In this document: one piece after another, positions 15,368 to 23,426 of the stretch | How positions within the stretch are numbered: position 1 is the stretch's first letter | Layout: every line of letters begins with the position of its first letter | Source: Sulfurimonas sp. | GTDB lineage: Bacteria > Campylobacterota > Campylobacteria > Campylobacterales > Sulfurimonadaceae | DNA: 26,665 nucleotides | NCBI GenBank assembly: GCA_027056465.1 | Contig: JALUKS010000117.1 | Span: 1-26,665, forward strand | Direction of reading: 5' to 3' | Translations under genes and position numbers: made by a program | The notes under the pieces: generated by a model | What the model saw: the letters and a program-made list of their open reading frames with translations, nothing else | Told to the model about the DNA's origin: nothing | Database searches by the model: none

Positions 15368-16030
15368 ATGAATAAAATATTAATGATAGAAGATGACTTA
15401 GAACTTGCCGAAATATTGACAGAGTATTTAGAGCAGTTTGAGTTTGAGGTTATTACTGAAGATGACCCTTTTAAAGCCGTAAGTATATTGAAACTAGAAC
15501 CATTTAACTTAGTTATTTTGGACTTAACACTTCCTGGAATGGATGGTCTTGAGGTGTGTGAAGCTATTCGTGAGCGTCAAGATATTCCTATCATTATCTC
15601 CTCTGCACGTTCAGATGTGACAGATAAAGTCAAGGCATTTGAACTTGGTGCTGATGATTATCTCCCAAAACCCTATGACCCTAGAGAACTTGAAGCTCGT
15701 ATTCACTCTGTACTTCGCCGTTATGAAGCGAAGTCAGAGGAGAAAGCAGAAAACAAAAGTGACTTTAAGTGCGATAAAGAGACTATGGTTATTACCTACA
15801 AAGGACGTACGATAGAGCTAACAAACGCAGAGTTTGGTATACTCTCTTATATGATTGCAAAACAAGGATTAGTAGTTTCTCGTGAAGATCTTATCCATAA
15901 TGTTAACGCTATAAATGAAGACTCTTCAAACAAGAGTATAGATGTTATGGTTGGACGAATCCGTAATAAACTAGGCGATAAGTCTCTTATTGAGTCCGTT
16001 CGTGGTGTTGGCTACAAACTTTTAAAGTAG
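15368..16030 (+). CDS. OmpR-family response regulator (ArsR-like)
   Basis: 220 residues. The receiver domain (1-120) has acidic residues E8, D9 and D10, the phosphorylation site D52 (LVILDLTLPGMDG) and the conserved lysine in DYLPKPYDP. A winged-helix DNA-binding domain (about 130-220) ends in IDVMVGRIRNKLGD and SVRGVGYKL. It is paired with the kinase 7 bp downstream. By the kinase it resembles the ArsRS system of Helicobacter and relatives, which responds to acid; the actual signal here is unknown. Start at the ATG with no Shine-Dalgarno, see the -10 entry. Confidence 0.92.
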   Translation: MNKILMIEDDLELAEILTEYLEQFEFEVITEDDPFKAVSILKLEPFNLVILDLTLPGMDGLEVCEAIRERQDIPIIISSARSDVTDKVKAFELGADDYLPKPYDPRELEARIHSVLRRYEAKSEEKAENKSDFKCDKETMVITYKGRTIELTNAEFGILSYMIAKQGLVVSREDLIHNVNAINEDSSNKSIDVMVGRIRNKLGDKSLIESVRGVGYKLLK

Positions 16031-16037
16031 GACTCAT

Positions 16038-17312
16038 TTGAAAAAACATGCTGTTCTCATAACTGTTCTCTTTGCACTCACAGTCTCTTTAGTAAGCATT
16101 AGTGCCATTTTTTGGGAGTTTTACAAGCTTAATAAAGAACAGTATATAAACCACATCTTTACAAAGTATGCAGTTATCACGCAAATTTATCGTGACCATC
16201 AGCAAAGAAACAATTCTGAAATTATGCTTGATGCAAATCTGGCTGTATATAAACTTCAAGCGATTCGTGATAATAAAGTACAGGATAAAGTTCTTCAAAA
16301 AGCAAAAATTCTCAAACGCAAAGGCTTTGAGAGTGTAAGTAGTATCTTCTCTGTGAGAGAAGATGGCTTTCTTAAACAAAGTATAGTGACAAAGCTTCGA
16401 GCAACAATGCTACAGTATAAAAAACATATTTACTTTTATATGCAGACAAAAAATGCAGCTATTCTCATACAAGATGAAGAGTTGAAACCCTATTCTTATA
16501 TAAATTTACTTTATGCTTATAGTACAATTTTTATGATTATTGGTTTTTCCTTTGTGCTTGTATTACAGAAACTTCGTCCACTTATTCGCTTGAAAAAAAA
16601 GATAGCACTCTTTGGAAATGGAAATTTAAAGATTTCCTTTAAAACAAGAGCTTGCGATGAGATAGGGTTGGTTTCAAATGAGTTGGAAAATACGAAAGAA
16701 AAGATAAACACTCTTCTTGAGTCTCGTACACTTTTTTTAAGAAATATTATGCATGAGCTTAAAACACCCATAGCAAAAGGAACAATCGCCACACAAATGC
16801 TTCCATCAGAAAAACAGCGTAGGCGTTTTGAAAGTATATTTCATCGTTTAGAGTCTTTAGTGACAGAGTTTGCACTTATAGAAGAGGTGACAAGTATCAA
16901 CGATAAAAGAGATTTTAGTGAATATAGAGTGATAGATATCATCGATGGGGCGATAGATATGGCGATGGTTGAACGAAAAGTAGTAAGTGTAAATATAAAT
17001 GCAGATGCAAAAATAGATGTAAACTATAGACTCTACACCACAGCTATAAAAAACATGATAGATAACGCTATGAAGTACTCTTCTGATGGGCATATCAATA
17101 TTTGCATGATGAATGCTGAACTCTGTTTTGAGAATAGGGGTGAGCGTTTAGCAAATCCTTTAAGTTACTACATAGAGCCTTTCACAAAAGAGAATCCTTC
17201 AAAAAATAGTTTTGGTTTAGGACTTTATCTTGTGGACTCTATTTTAAAGGCACATGATGAAGTTCTCGCTTATGAGTATGAAGAGGGAGTTAACCGTTTT
17301 ATATTTGCATAA
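16038..17312 (+). CDS. ArsS-like sensor histidine kinase
   Basis: 424 residues, inner membrane. TM1 is at about 7-26, a periplasmic sensor of about 130 residues follows, and TM2 is at about 155-177. A HAMP-like linker leads to the dimerisation helix with phosphorylated H239 in FLRNIMHELKTPIAKG, a sequence typical of the ArsS family in Campylobacterota. The ATPase domain has the N box KNMIDNAMKYS and the G box NSFGLGLYLVDSI; the family's short C-terminus is also present. The start is TTG with an AGGA Shine-Dalgarno that overlaps the regulator's stop region, so the pair is co-translated. Confidence 0.9.
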   Translation: MKKHAVLITVLFALTVSLVSISAIFWEFYKLNKEQYINHIFTKYAVITQIYRDHQQRNNSEIMLDANLAVYKLQAIRDNKVQDKVLQKAKILKRKGFESVSSIFSVREDGFLKQSIVTKLRATMLQYKKHIYFYMQTKNAAILIQDEELKPYSYINLLYAYSTIFMIIGFSFVLVLQKLRPLIRLKKKIALFGNGNLKISFKTRACDEIGLVSNELENTKEKINTLLESRTLFLRNIMHELKTPIAKGTIATQMLPSEKQRRRFESIFHRLESLVTEFALIEEVTSINDKRDFSEYRVIDIIDGAIDMAMVERKVVSVNINADAKIDVNYRLYTTAIKNMIDNAMKYSSDGHINICMMNAELCFENRGERLANPLSYYIEPFTKENPSKNSFGLGLYLVDSILKAHDEVLAYEYEEGVNRFIFA

Positions 17313-17335
17313 GTTTATATCAGTAAACTAGCATA

Positions 17336-18760
17336 ATGAATAAAATATTTTATCTCTTGCTCTCTACTTTTTTTGCATTCTCTTTTTTTATCTTTGGATG
17401 GTTAAGCCATGGTGCATACACTCCTGGGAAAAAAATAAAGAAGATTTCTTACTTAGAGAAGATAAAACGCAGAAAAGTTCTCAATGTTGTTCTTTTGAAC
17501 GCTCCTACAACTTACTATATAGGTGTGGATGGACCGCAAGGTTTTGAGTATGATTTACTTGATGAATATGCTAAATATCTTGGTGTAAAACTCAAGATAA
17601 AAATAGCTCATACTATTGCTGAAGCACTAGAACTCAGTAAAGATGTCAATGTTGATATTACATCTGCATCATTAACAAAAACAGCACTAAGAAAAAAAAA
17701 TTACTATTTTGGTCCCTCTTATTTTGAAGTCCAAGAGCAGGTTGTTTGCTATCGTGGAATGTTGAATAAAAGCCGATTTCCACGTGATGTAGAGGATTTG
17801 AAAGGCTTGAGTATTTTAGTAGGAGAGCAGACAAGTTATCAAGAGACTATACATTCTTTAGAAAATGATGGCTTTGATATAAATGCCACTTACTCAAAAA
17901 ATCTTTCCACTGAAGAAATCTTAGAAAAAGTCTCCAAGCATGAAGTTGACTGTACTATAGCAGACTCAAATATCTATGCCCTCAACCTTCGCTACTACCC
18001 AGAGATTGCCATGGCATTTGCTATTAGTGGTCGGGAGCAACTTGCATGGATACTCAAAGATGGGGCTGCAGATCTTAAAGAAGATATGTATAAATGGCTC
18101 AACTTCTATAATCAGCAAGGCAAAATAGCACAACTTAAAGACCATTACTACTCTTATGTACTCTTTTTTGATTACTACAATACTAAGATGTTCTATAAAC
18201 GCATAAAATCAAGACTTCCCAAATATAAAAAATTATTTCAAGAAGCTGCAACTCGATTTGGGATTCCTTGGACTCTGCTTGCCTCTATATCTTATCAAGA
18301 GTCTCACTGGAATGCAAGAGCAAAAAGTTTCACTGGAGTAAGAGGCTTGATGATGCTGACTCGCCATACAGCAAAACTTTTAGGTGTAAAAAATAGACTT
18401 GATCCAAAACAGAGTATTGTCGGTGGTACACGGCATATAAAACAGATGCTTAAGTTTGTAGGAAATGATGTCAAAGGAGAAAGTAGACTCAAGTTTGCAC
18501 TTGCAGCATACAATATAGGAATGGGACATATTCGTGATGCACAAGTACTCGCCAAAGAGATAGGGCTGAATGAAAATATATGGAGTGATTTAAAAGTGGT
18601 ACTTCCTCTGCTTTCACAGAAAAAGTATTACAGAGGCTTGCAATATGGGTATGCAAGAGGAAGTGAATCTGTAAAGTATGTAGAGGCTATCTATAATTAC
18701 AGAGATATACTGGAAAAGAAATTAGAATCTCATGTTAAGACTACCACTCTTCACCAGTAG
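17336..18760 (+). CDS. mltF: Membrane-bound lytic murein transglycosylase F
   Basis: 474 residues. An N-terminal signal anchor (about 3-25) is followed by a periplasmic solute-binding-type domain (about 45-270) and a C-terminal SLT lysozyme-like domain. The catalytic glutamate is E322 in SYQESHWNARA, followed by GLMMLTRHTAKLLGV and AAYNIGMGHIRDA. It cuts peptidoglycan glycan strands to 1,6-anhydromuropeptides. The family's usual motif is G-L-M-Q-L-T; here it is GLMMLT. It follows the kinase by 23 bp and may be in the same operon. No Shine-Dalgarno is visible. Its last 20 bp overlap the 3' end of rsfS on the opposite strand. Confidence 0.92.
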   Translation: MNKIFYLLLSTFFAFSFFIFGWLSHGAYTPGKKIKKISYLEKIKRRKVLNVVLLNAPTTYYIGVDGPQGFEYDLLDEYAKYLGVKLKIKIAHTIAEALELSKDVNVDITSASLTKTALRKKNYYFGPSYFEVQEQVVCYRGMLNKSRFPRDVEDLKGLSILVGEQTSYQETIHSLENDGFDINATYSKNLSTEEILEKVSKHEVDCTIADSNIYALNLRYYPEIAMAFAISGREQLAWILKDGAADLKEDMYKWLNFYNQQGKIAQLKDHYYSYVLFFDYYNTKMFYKRIKSRLPKYKKLFQEAATRFGIPWTLLASISYQESHWNARAKSFTGVRGLMMLTRHTAKLLGVKNRLDPKQSIVGGTRHIKQMLKFVGNDVKGESRLKFALAAYNIGMGHIRDAQVLAKEIGLNENIWSDLKVVLPLLSQKKYYRGLQYGYARGSESVKYVEAIYNYRDILEKKLESHVKTTTLHQ

Positions 18761-19073
18761 ATTTTCCAAGTTCACTTAGAAAACTCTCCATATCATACTT
18801 CGTTCTATACTCAGCAGTCATGATATGTATAAGAATATCGCCTAAATCTATCACAACCCAGTCACCACTCTCATCCACATTGTTGAATGTCTCTGCTGGT
18901 TTGATACCTTTTTTTAGGTGGTCAAGCAGTGCTAATGTATGTCTGCTTCCAAGTGATGAAGCGATGATAGCATAATCTACAAAGTAGTTTTTCTCACGAA
19001 GGTCAAAGACCTCTATAGCTTCTGCTTTGTTTGCATCAAGTACGTCTGTTATTTTTTTAATTCTCTCTTGCAT
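18741..19073 (-). CDS. rsfS: Ribosome silencing factor
   Basis: 110 residues, cytoplasmic. Binds ribosomal protein uL14 and blocks subunit joining when nutrients fall. Family motifs NYFVDYAIIASSLGSRH and GDWVVIDLGDILIHIMT are clear. The ATG sits inside the end of nadD (17-bp overlap) behind a good Shine-Dalgarno (AAGGAAA), the common nadD-rsfS arrangement. Its 3' end overlaps mltF tail-to-tail by 20 bp. Confidence 0.95.
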   Translation of the reverse strand: MQERIKKITDVLDANKAEAIEVFDLREKNYFVDYAIIASSLGSRHTLALLDHLKKGIKPAETFNNVDESGDWVVIDLGDILIHIMTAEYRTKYDMESFLSELGKSTGEEW

Positions 19074-19617
19074 TATTTTCCTTAGTTTTGTTTTTATAGT
19101 ATTGCACTATCTCTTTTCTATTTACTGCACAAAGCATCTCTTCTCGTATCTCCTTACGAAGATTTGAAGAGGAGATTTCCACTGAAACAGGAAGTTCCAA
19201 ATACTCAGAAGGGACTTCTATCTTATCTCTATGGGCGACCATAAAAGTGACTAACTTTGTAAGCTCTCCATAATGATGCCATGAAGATAATCCTTGAAGA
19301 TTATCAGCACCGATAACAAGATAGATTTTATCACAATCTTTGTGTAGATTCTCTACAGTTGTAAAAGTTGGGACTTTTTGTCTCTGAGAAACTTCAAAGT
19401 CGCTTACAGTAACTCTTCTCTCTTTGGCAAATATCTCTCTCAACCACTGCAAACGCAACTCTGCAGGAGCAAAGAATGCATCTTTAAAAGGGTTAAGATA
19501 GGTAGGCATTATGATGATTTCGTCAAGCCCTTCTATCTCTAAAAGAGCATTCACAACAGCACAATGTCCAAGATGAGGAGGATCAAAACTCCCTCCAAAA
19601 AGCGCAATAGTTTTCAT
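19057..19617 (-). CDS. nadD: Nicotinate-nucleotide adenylyltransferase
   Basis: Adenylates nicotinate mononucleotide in NAD synthesis; cytoplasmic. The nucleotidyltransferase motif ALFGGSFDPPHLGH is at about 5-18 and the C-terminal ISSSNLRKEI motif is intact. Length 186 is normal. A perfect TATAAT (complement of 19627-19632) ends 9 nt before the ATG and there is no Shine-Dalgarno, so the mRNA probably starts within about 3 nt of the ATG. It is co-transcribed with rsfS and divergent from gap. Confidence 0.95.
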   Translation of the reverse strand: MKTIALFGGSFDPPHLGHCAVVNALLEIEGLDEIIIMPTYLNPFKDAFFAPAELRLQWLREIFAKERRVTVSDFEVSQRQKVPTFTTVENLHKDCDKIYLVIGADNLQGLSSWHHYGELTKLVTFMVAHRDKIEVPSEYLELPVSVEISSSNLRKEIREEMLCAVNRKEIVQYYKNKTKENNAREN

Positions 19618-19626
19618 TTAATGCGA

Positions 19627-19632
19627 ATTATA
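19627..19632 (-). promoter_or_regulatory. -10 box of nadD-rsfS
   Basis: TATAAT on the minus strand within GCTATAATTCGC, followed by only 9 nt before the ATG of nadD. Confidence 0.55.
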
Positions 19633-19677
19633 GCTAAAAGAAGCTAAAATAAGCCAATTAAAAATTTAGGAATTATA

Positions 19678-20679
19678 ATGGCACTTAAAATAGCAATTAA
19701 TGGATTTGGTAGAATTGGTCGTTGTGTAGCTCGCATAGCAGCAAAGAGAGATGATGTTGAAGTTGTAGCGATTAATGATATGGCAAGTATGGATATGATG
19801 TTATACCTTCTTAGAAATGACTCTGTTCATGGTACATTTACAAGCAGTGTAGAGCAGTTAGATGAAGAGAACATCAGCATTGATGGGCATAAGATAAGAG
19901 TATTTTCTGATCGTGACCCAAAAAATCTCAAGTTTGCTGATTGTGGTGCTGATATGGTTTTAGAGTGTACTGGCGTTTTTCTTACTCAAGAGTCTGCACA
20001 AGTGCATATTGATAACGGCGTTGAGAAAGTTCTTTTCTCTGCTCCATCAAAAGATACAGCGACAGATACATTTGTCATGGGTGTAAACCACGAGCTTTAT
20101 TCTGGACAGAAGATAGTATCAAACGCGAGTTGTACTACTAACTGTTTAGGACCTGTAGCAAAAGTTCTTGATGATGCGTTTGGTATAGAAAAAGGTCTTA
20201 TGACAACTATTCACTCCTACACAAATGACCAAAATATTTTAGATGTAAAACACTCAAAAGATAAACGCCGAGCAAGAGCAGGGGCTATAAATATGATCCC
20301 TACTACTACAGGTGCAGCAAAAGCTATCAGCCTTGTTATGCCTCAGCTTGAGGGTCGTTTACATGGACAGTCTGTTCGTGTACCAACACCAGATGTCTCT
20401 ATGGTTGACTTAAATGTTATAGTAAAAAAAGAGACTACAAAAGAGGAAGTAACAGCAGTTTTCAATGCAGCAGCCGAAGGCTCTTTAAAAGGTCTTCTTC
20501 TTATGGATAAAGAGATGAGAGTTTCTCAAGACTTCGTGGGGTGTGAGTACTCTTCTATAGTTGCAGAGGATTTGACACAGGTTATAGGTGGCGATATGGT
20601 AAAAATTATGGCTTGGTACGATAATGAGTGGGGTTACTCTATGCGTTTAGTAGATATGGCTCTACATATCTCTAAGTAA
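19678..20679 (+). CDS. gap: Glyceraldehyde-3-phosphate dehydrogenase
   Basis: 333 residues, cytoplasmic, reversible in glycolysis and gluconeogenesis. The NAD(P)-binding motif INGFGRIGRC is at 6-15, and the catalytic cysteine C152 lies in NASCTTNCLGP, with IHSYTNDQN following. ATG behind TTAGGA. First gene of gap-pgk-tpiA, with 11 bp to pgk. Confidence 0.97.
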   Translation: MALKIAINGFGRIGRCVARIAAKRDDVEVVAINDMASMDMMLYLLRNDSVHGTFTSSVEQLDEENISIDGHKIRVFSDRDPKNLKFADCGADMVLECTGVFLTQESAQVHIDNGVEKVLFSAPSKDTATDTFVMGVNHELYSGQKIVSNASCTTNCLGPVAKVLDDAFGIEKGLMTTIHSYTNDQNILDVKHSKDKRRARAGAINMIPTTTGAAKAISLVMPQLEGRLHGQSVRVPTPDVSMVDLNVIVKKETTKEEVTAVFNAAAEGSLKGLLLMDKEMRVSQDFVGCEYSSIVAEDLTQVIGGDMVKIMAWYDNEWGYSMRLVDMALHISK

Positions 20680-20690
20680 AAGGAATTACA

Positions 20691-21890
20691 TTGGAATTAT
20701 TAAATATAAAAAACTTAAACCTTAGAGACAAAAAAGTATTTATCCGTTGTGATTTTAATGTTCCAATGGATGAGTTTGGAAATATCTCTGATGATAGACG
20801 CATTCGCTCTGCTATTGCAACTATAAACTACTGTTTAGATCAAGATTGTGCCGTTATTCTCGCTTCTCACTTAGGTCGTCCTAAGGGTGAGATAGATGAA
20901 AAATACTCTCTTGCACCAGTTGCTCGAAGACTCCAACAACTTCTTAAACGCCATGTAGCTTTAGCTTCAGGTGTAGTTGATGAGGTAACGCTTAAACAAG
21001 CCGAAGAGTTAGCACGCCATGAAGTTCTTCTCTTAGAAAATCTTCGTTATGAGTTAGGTGAGACAGAAAATGATGTGGCTCTTAGCGAAAAACTCGCTTC
21101 TATGGCTGACTTCTATGTAAATGATGCTTTTGGTGTAAGTCACCGTGCGCATGCTTCAGTCGAGGGTATCACGAAATTTTTCGATGATGAGCATAAATCA
21201 GCTGGATTTTTACTAGAAAAAGAGATTCAGTTCTTTGGAAAGCTTATCAACAAGCCAGTGCGTCCTTTTGCTGCTATTGTCGGTGGTAGTAAGGTCTCTG
21301 GAAAACTTGAAGCACTTGTAAATCTTCTTCCAAAAGTAGATAAAGTTTTCGTAGGTGGAGGGATGGCGTTTACATTTTTAAAGCAACTCGGTTATGACAT
21401 CGGTGCTTCCCTTGTAGAAGATGAGCTTCTAGGTGAAGCACAAAAAATTATGGATGAAGCGAAAAAGCTTGGTGTAAAGTTCTACTTACCAGTAGATGTA
21501 GTAGCAGCAGACAAGTTTGCCGAAGATGCAGTGAGTAAAATAGTAACAGCACAAGAGATTCCAAACGGTTGGATGGGTTTAGACATCGGTCCCGCAACTG
21601 TACGACTCTATCGTGAGGGATTAGGGGATGTCCAAACTGTTCTTTGGAATGGTCCTATGGGCGTTTACGAGATGGAAAAATTTGCTCGTGGTTCAAGCAA
21701 GATAGCACACTTTGTAGCAGACTCTTACGCGACAACTGTAGTAGGTGGTGGCGATACAGCAGACCTCGTACAACGCATAAATGTAGATGATGAGATGACT
21801 TTCATCTCAACAGGTGGAGGTGCTTCACTAGAGTTACTTGAGGGAAAAATCCTCCCAGGTGTAGCACAACTCATAATTAAGCCAGAGTAG
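20691..21890 (+). CDS. pgk: Phosphoglycerate kinase
   Basis: 399 residues, cytoplasmic ATP-forming kinase of glycolysis, reversed in gluconeogenesis. Motifs: RCDFNVPMD near the start, ASHLGRPKG, LLENLRY, VNDAFGVSHRAHAS, GGSKVSGKLE, and the nucleotide site GPMGVYEMEKFARG with GGGDT. It starts with TTG behind AAAAGGAA, so an ATG-only scan would miss the true N-terminus MELLNIKNLNL. tpiA follows after 75 bp that contain no gene. Confidence 0.97.
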   Translation: MELLNIKNLNLRDKKVFIRCDFNVPMDEFGNISDDRRIRSAIATINYCLDQDCAVILASHLGRPKGEIDEKYSLAPVARRLQQLLKRHVALASGVVDEVTLKQAEELARHEVLLLENLRYELGETENDVALSEKLASMADFYVNDAFGVSHRAHASVEGITKFFDDEHKSAGFLLEKEIQFFGKLINKPVRPFAAIVGGSKVSGKLEALVNLLPKVDKVFVGGGMAFTFLKQLGYDIGASLVEDELLGEAQKIMDEAKKLGVKFYLPVDVVAADKFAEDAVSKIVTAQEIPNGWMGLDIGPATVRLYREGLGDVQTVLWNGPMGVYEMEKFARGSSKIAHFVADSYATTVVGGGDTADLVQRINVDDEMTFISTGGGASLELLEGKILPGVAQLIIKPE

Positions 21891-21965
21891 CTATAAACGC
21901 TATATCTGGATGTGATGCTTCAGCTTCACCCTTACGGATAAGAAATACTATACAAGGCATAAAAA

Positions 21966-22670
21966 ATGATAATAGCAGCAAACCTAAAAACAAATTTTAC
22001 AAGAAAAGAGACCAATAGTTACATCGCAGAACTAGATACTTATGTCAAAAACAATGCTATCTCTCAAGAAGTGCTAGTGTTTCCTGCAATGAGTTCCCTA
22101 GATGAAAATAACACCTCTATAGTAGTAGGTGCTCAAAATGCCTACCCAACAAAAGATGGTGCGTTTACAGGCGAGATAGGAACGACACATCTCGATGAGT
22201 TTGGTATAAAAACTATACTCATAGGACATAGTGAACGCCGACATATCTTAGGCGAAACGCAAGAGGCTCTAGTGGAGAAGTTTAACTACTATAAAGAGTT
22301 AGGTTTTAAGATAGTCTATTGTGTAGGCGAGCCACTAGAGAAACGCGAGGCTGGTGAAGCTGAGATGATGGAGTATATATCTACTCAGTACGAGGGCATA
22401 GATACAAACTATGAAAACCTTATCATCGCTTATGAGCCTGTTTGGGCTATAGGGACAGGACTCACACCAACTTTAGAAGATATAGCATCTATCCATAAAG
22501 AACTCAAGAAAAAATCTCCAGCACCACTTCTTTATGGTGGTAGTGTCAAAGTAACAAACGCCAAAGAAGTTCTAGCTATAGAAAATGTAGATGGTATTTT
22601 AGTAGGAAGTGCAGCACTCTATGCAGAGCATTTTTGTAGTATGATAGGGTTTGCAGAAGAACTTTGTTAG
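21966..22670 (+). CDS. tpiA: Triosephosphate isomerase
   Basis: 234 residues, interconverts dihydroxyacetone phosphate and glyceraldehyde 3-phosphate. The active-site lysine is in AANLKTNF, the histidine in GHSERR, and the glutamate in YEPVWAIGTG; the phosphate loop is GGSVK. It is slightly shorter than the usual 250, as in other Campylobacterota. ATG follows AAGG. The promoter of candidate RNA B begins 16 bp after its stop. Confidence 0.97.
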   Translation: MIIAANLKTNFTRKETNSYIAELDTYVKNNAISQEVLVFPAMSSLDENNTSIVVGAQNAYPTKDGAFTGEIGTTHLDEFGIKTILIGHSERRHILGETQEALVEKFNYYKELGFKIVYCVGEPLEKREAGEAEMMEYISTQYEGIDTNYENLIIAYEPVWAIGTGLTPTLEDIASIHKELKKKSPAPLLYGGSVKVTNAKEVLAIENVDGILVGSAALYAEHFCSMIGFAEELC

Positions 22671-22686
22671 TAAATATTTTTTATGC

Positions 22687-22692
22687 TATAAT
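22687..22692 (+). promoter_or_regulatory. -10 box of candidate antitoxin RNA B
   Basis: TATAAT in TTTATGCTATAATTCT; the 17-nt string starting at 22679 recurs exactly at 8070-8086 beside the insertion sequence. Confidence 0.65.
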
Positions 22693-22698
22693 TCTATT

Positions 22699-22789
22699 GA
22701 AACAATTTTTACTTTGAGTGTAGTCTGTCTAACTAACAGACTATGTGAAGTTAAAAGGCTAAGACTTTTTTGTCTTAGCCTTTTTTTTT
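22699..22789 (+). ncRNA. Candidate antitoxin-like small RNA B
   Basis: Predicted from the promoter at 22687-22692 and the terminator ending at 22789, about 91 nt. Its first bases AACAATTTTTACT (22701-22713) are the exact complement of 13 nt spanning the Shine-Dalgarno edge, spacer and TTG start of the peptide ORF at 22861; two G-U pairs extend this to 15. An 8-bp perfect hairpin TAGTCTGT/ACAGACTA (22721-22743) has loop CTAACTA. TAACTAA (22730-22736) is complementary to TTAGTTA in the loop of the message's terminal hairpin. Layout mirrors RNA A. Confidence 0.72.
22755..22789 (+). terminator. Rho-independent terminator of RNA B (and tpiA)
   Basis: 11-bp perfect stem AAGGCTAAGAC/GTCTTAGCCTT, a T6 loop and a T9 tract. 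The T6 loop matches that of RNA A's terminator. Confidence 0.92.
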
Positions 22790-22816
22790 GCTATATTTCT
22801 TATCTGAATTTATAGT
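22788..22816 (+). promoter_or_regulatory. Possible promoter of peptide B message
   Basis: TTGCTA (22788-22793), 17 nt, TATAGT (22811-22816). The start would fall near 22823, placing the conserved G-rich box at the 5' end of the message. Confidence 0.35.
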
Positions 22817-22860
22817 TGGTTCGTGGTGTGGGTGGGAACTTCTCATACTAGGAGTAAAAA

Positions 22861-22923
22861 TTGTTATTTAAATTAGTAGTAGTCTTTTTAATAATGATGG
22901 TATTTATACCCTCTCTTTATTAA
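22861..22923 (+). CDS. 20-residue hydrophobic peptide B (toxin-like)
   Basis: Reads MLFKLVVVFLIMMVFIPSLY from a TTG, with an excellent Shine-Dalgarno AGGAG (22850-22854) at 6 nt spacing, and stops at TAA. Like peptide A it begins ML(L/F)KL, has one charged residue, is a single hydrophobic stretch and ends in an aromatic residue. Small RNA B can cover the Shine-Dalgarno edge and start codon. The resemblance in size and composition to Ibs-type toxins is suggestive only. It is far too small for routine gene callers, and the TTG start hides it further. Confidence 0.65.
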   Translation: MLFKLVVVFLIMMVFIPSLY

Positions 22924-22928
22924 TTAAA

Positions 22929-22951
22929 CAGAGGGATTAGTTACCCCTCTG
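22929..22951. terminator. Hairpin ending peptide B message; probably shared with the convergent lipoprotein gene
   Basis: 7-bp perfect stem CAGAGGG/CCCTCTG with loop ATTAGTTAC. On the minus strand it is followed by TTTAATTAAT, so it can end the lipoprotein gene; on the plus strand the T tract is poor. TTAGTTA in the loop is complementary to RNA B's hairpin loop. Confidence 0.6.
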
Positions 22952-22955
22952 ACTA

Positions 22956-23318
22956 CTACTTTCCGATAACAGGCATACTCTCCAACTTTTTAACATTAGA
23001 TTTCGACTCATCAGCTGGATGAGCCTTTTTATAAGCTGCTTGCTTATCAGCAAACTCTTGAAGTGTGAAGTTTCTTTCCTCTTTCTTTCCATACTTCTTC
23101 TGAATTATTTTATCCTTTTTCATCGTAGGATCCCAATCTTCTTTAAAAAAACTATCAAGATGACTCTGCATCCAGTAACTCTTCTCTTTCTTTGCGTTTG
23201 AGTTACTGACACTATTGAGTGCTTTGTTTTGTGAAGGGGTAACGGTGGGATTTGTTGCACACCCAGAGAGAAGTAGAAGGCTTAGGATTAGATATTTTTG
23301 TGATATTAGTAGTTTCAT
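22956..23318 (-). CDS. Small lipoprotein of unknown function
   Basis: 120 residues. A signal peptide with lipobox LLSGC puts the lipidated cysteine at C20; a short Thr/Ser/Asn-rich linker follows. The mature part is basic and lysine-rich with SYWMQSHLDSFFKEDWDPTMKKDK. No named domain is recognised. Likely an outer-membrane or periplasm-facing lipoprotein. Divergent from the porin gene. Confidence 0.8.
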   Translation of the reverse strand: MKLLISQKYLILSLLLLSGCATNPTVTPSQNKALNSVSNSNAKKEKSYWMQSHLDSFFKEDWDPTMKKDKIIQKKYGKKEERNFTLQEFADKQAAYKKAHPADESKSNVKKLESMPVIGK

Positions 23319-23363
23319 ATGTGTATTATAGTAAAGAATGATTAATATAAGTCTATTTTAATT

Positions 23364-23391
23364 TTGTCTTAAGCTAGAGTTGTGCTATACT
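23364..23391 (+). promoter_or_regulatory. Porin promoter
   Basis: TTGTCT (23364-23369), 16 nt, TATACT (23386-23391), with TTGTGC just before the -10. One of few promoters here with a recognisable -35, fitting a highly expressed gene. Confidence 0.6.
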
Positions 23392-23426
23392 GATAGTCGA
23401 AATTTGTAAACAATTAAGGAGAATAT

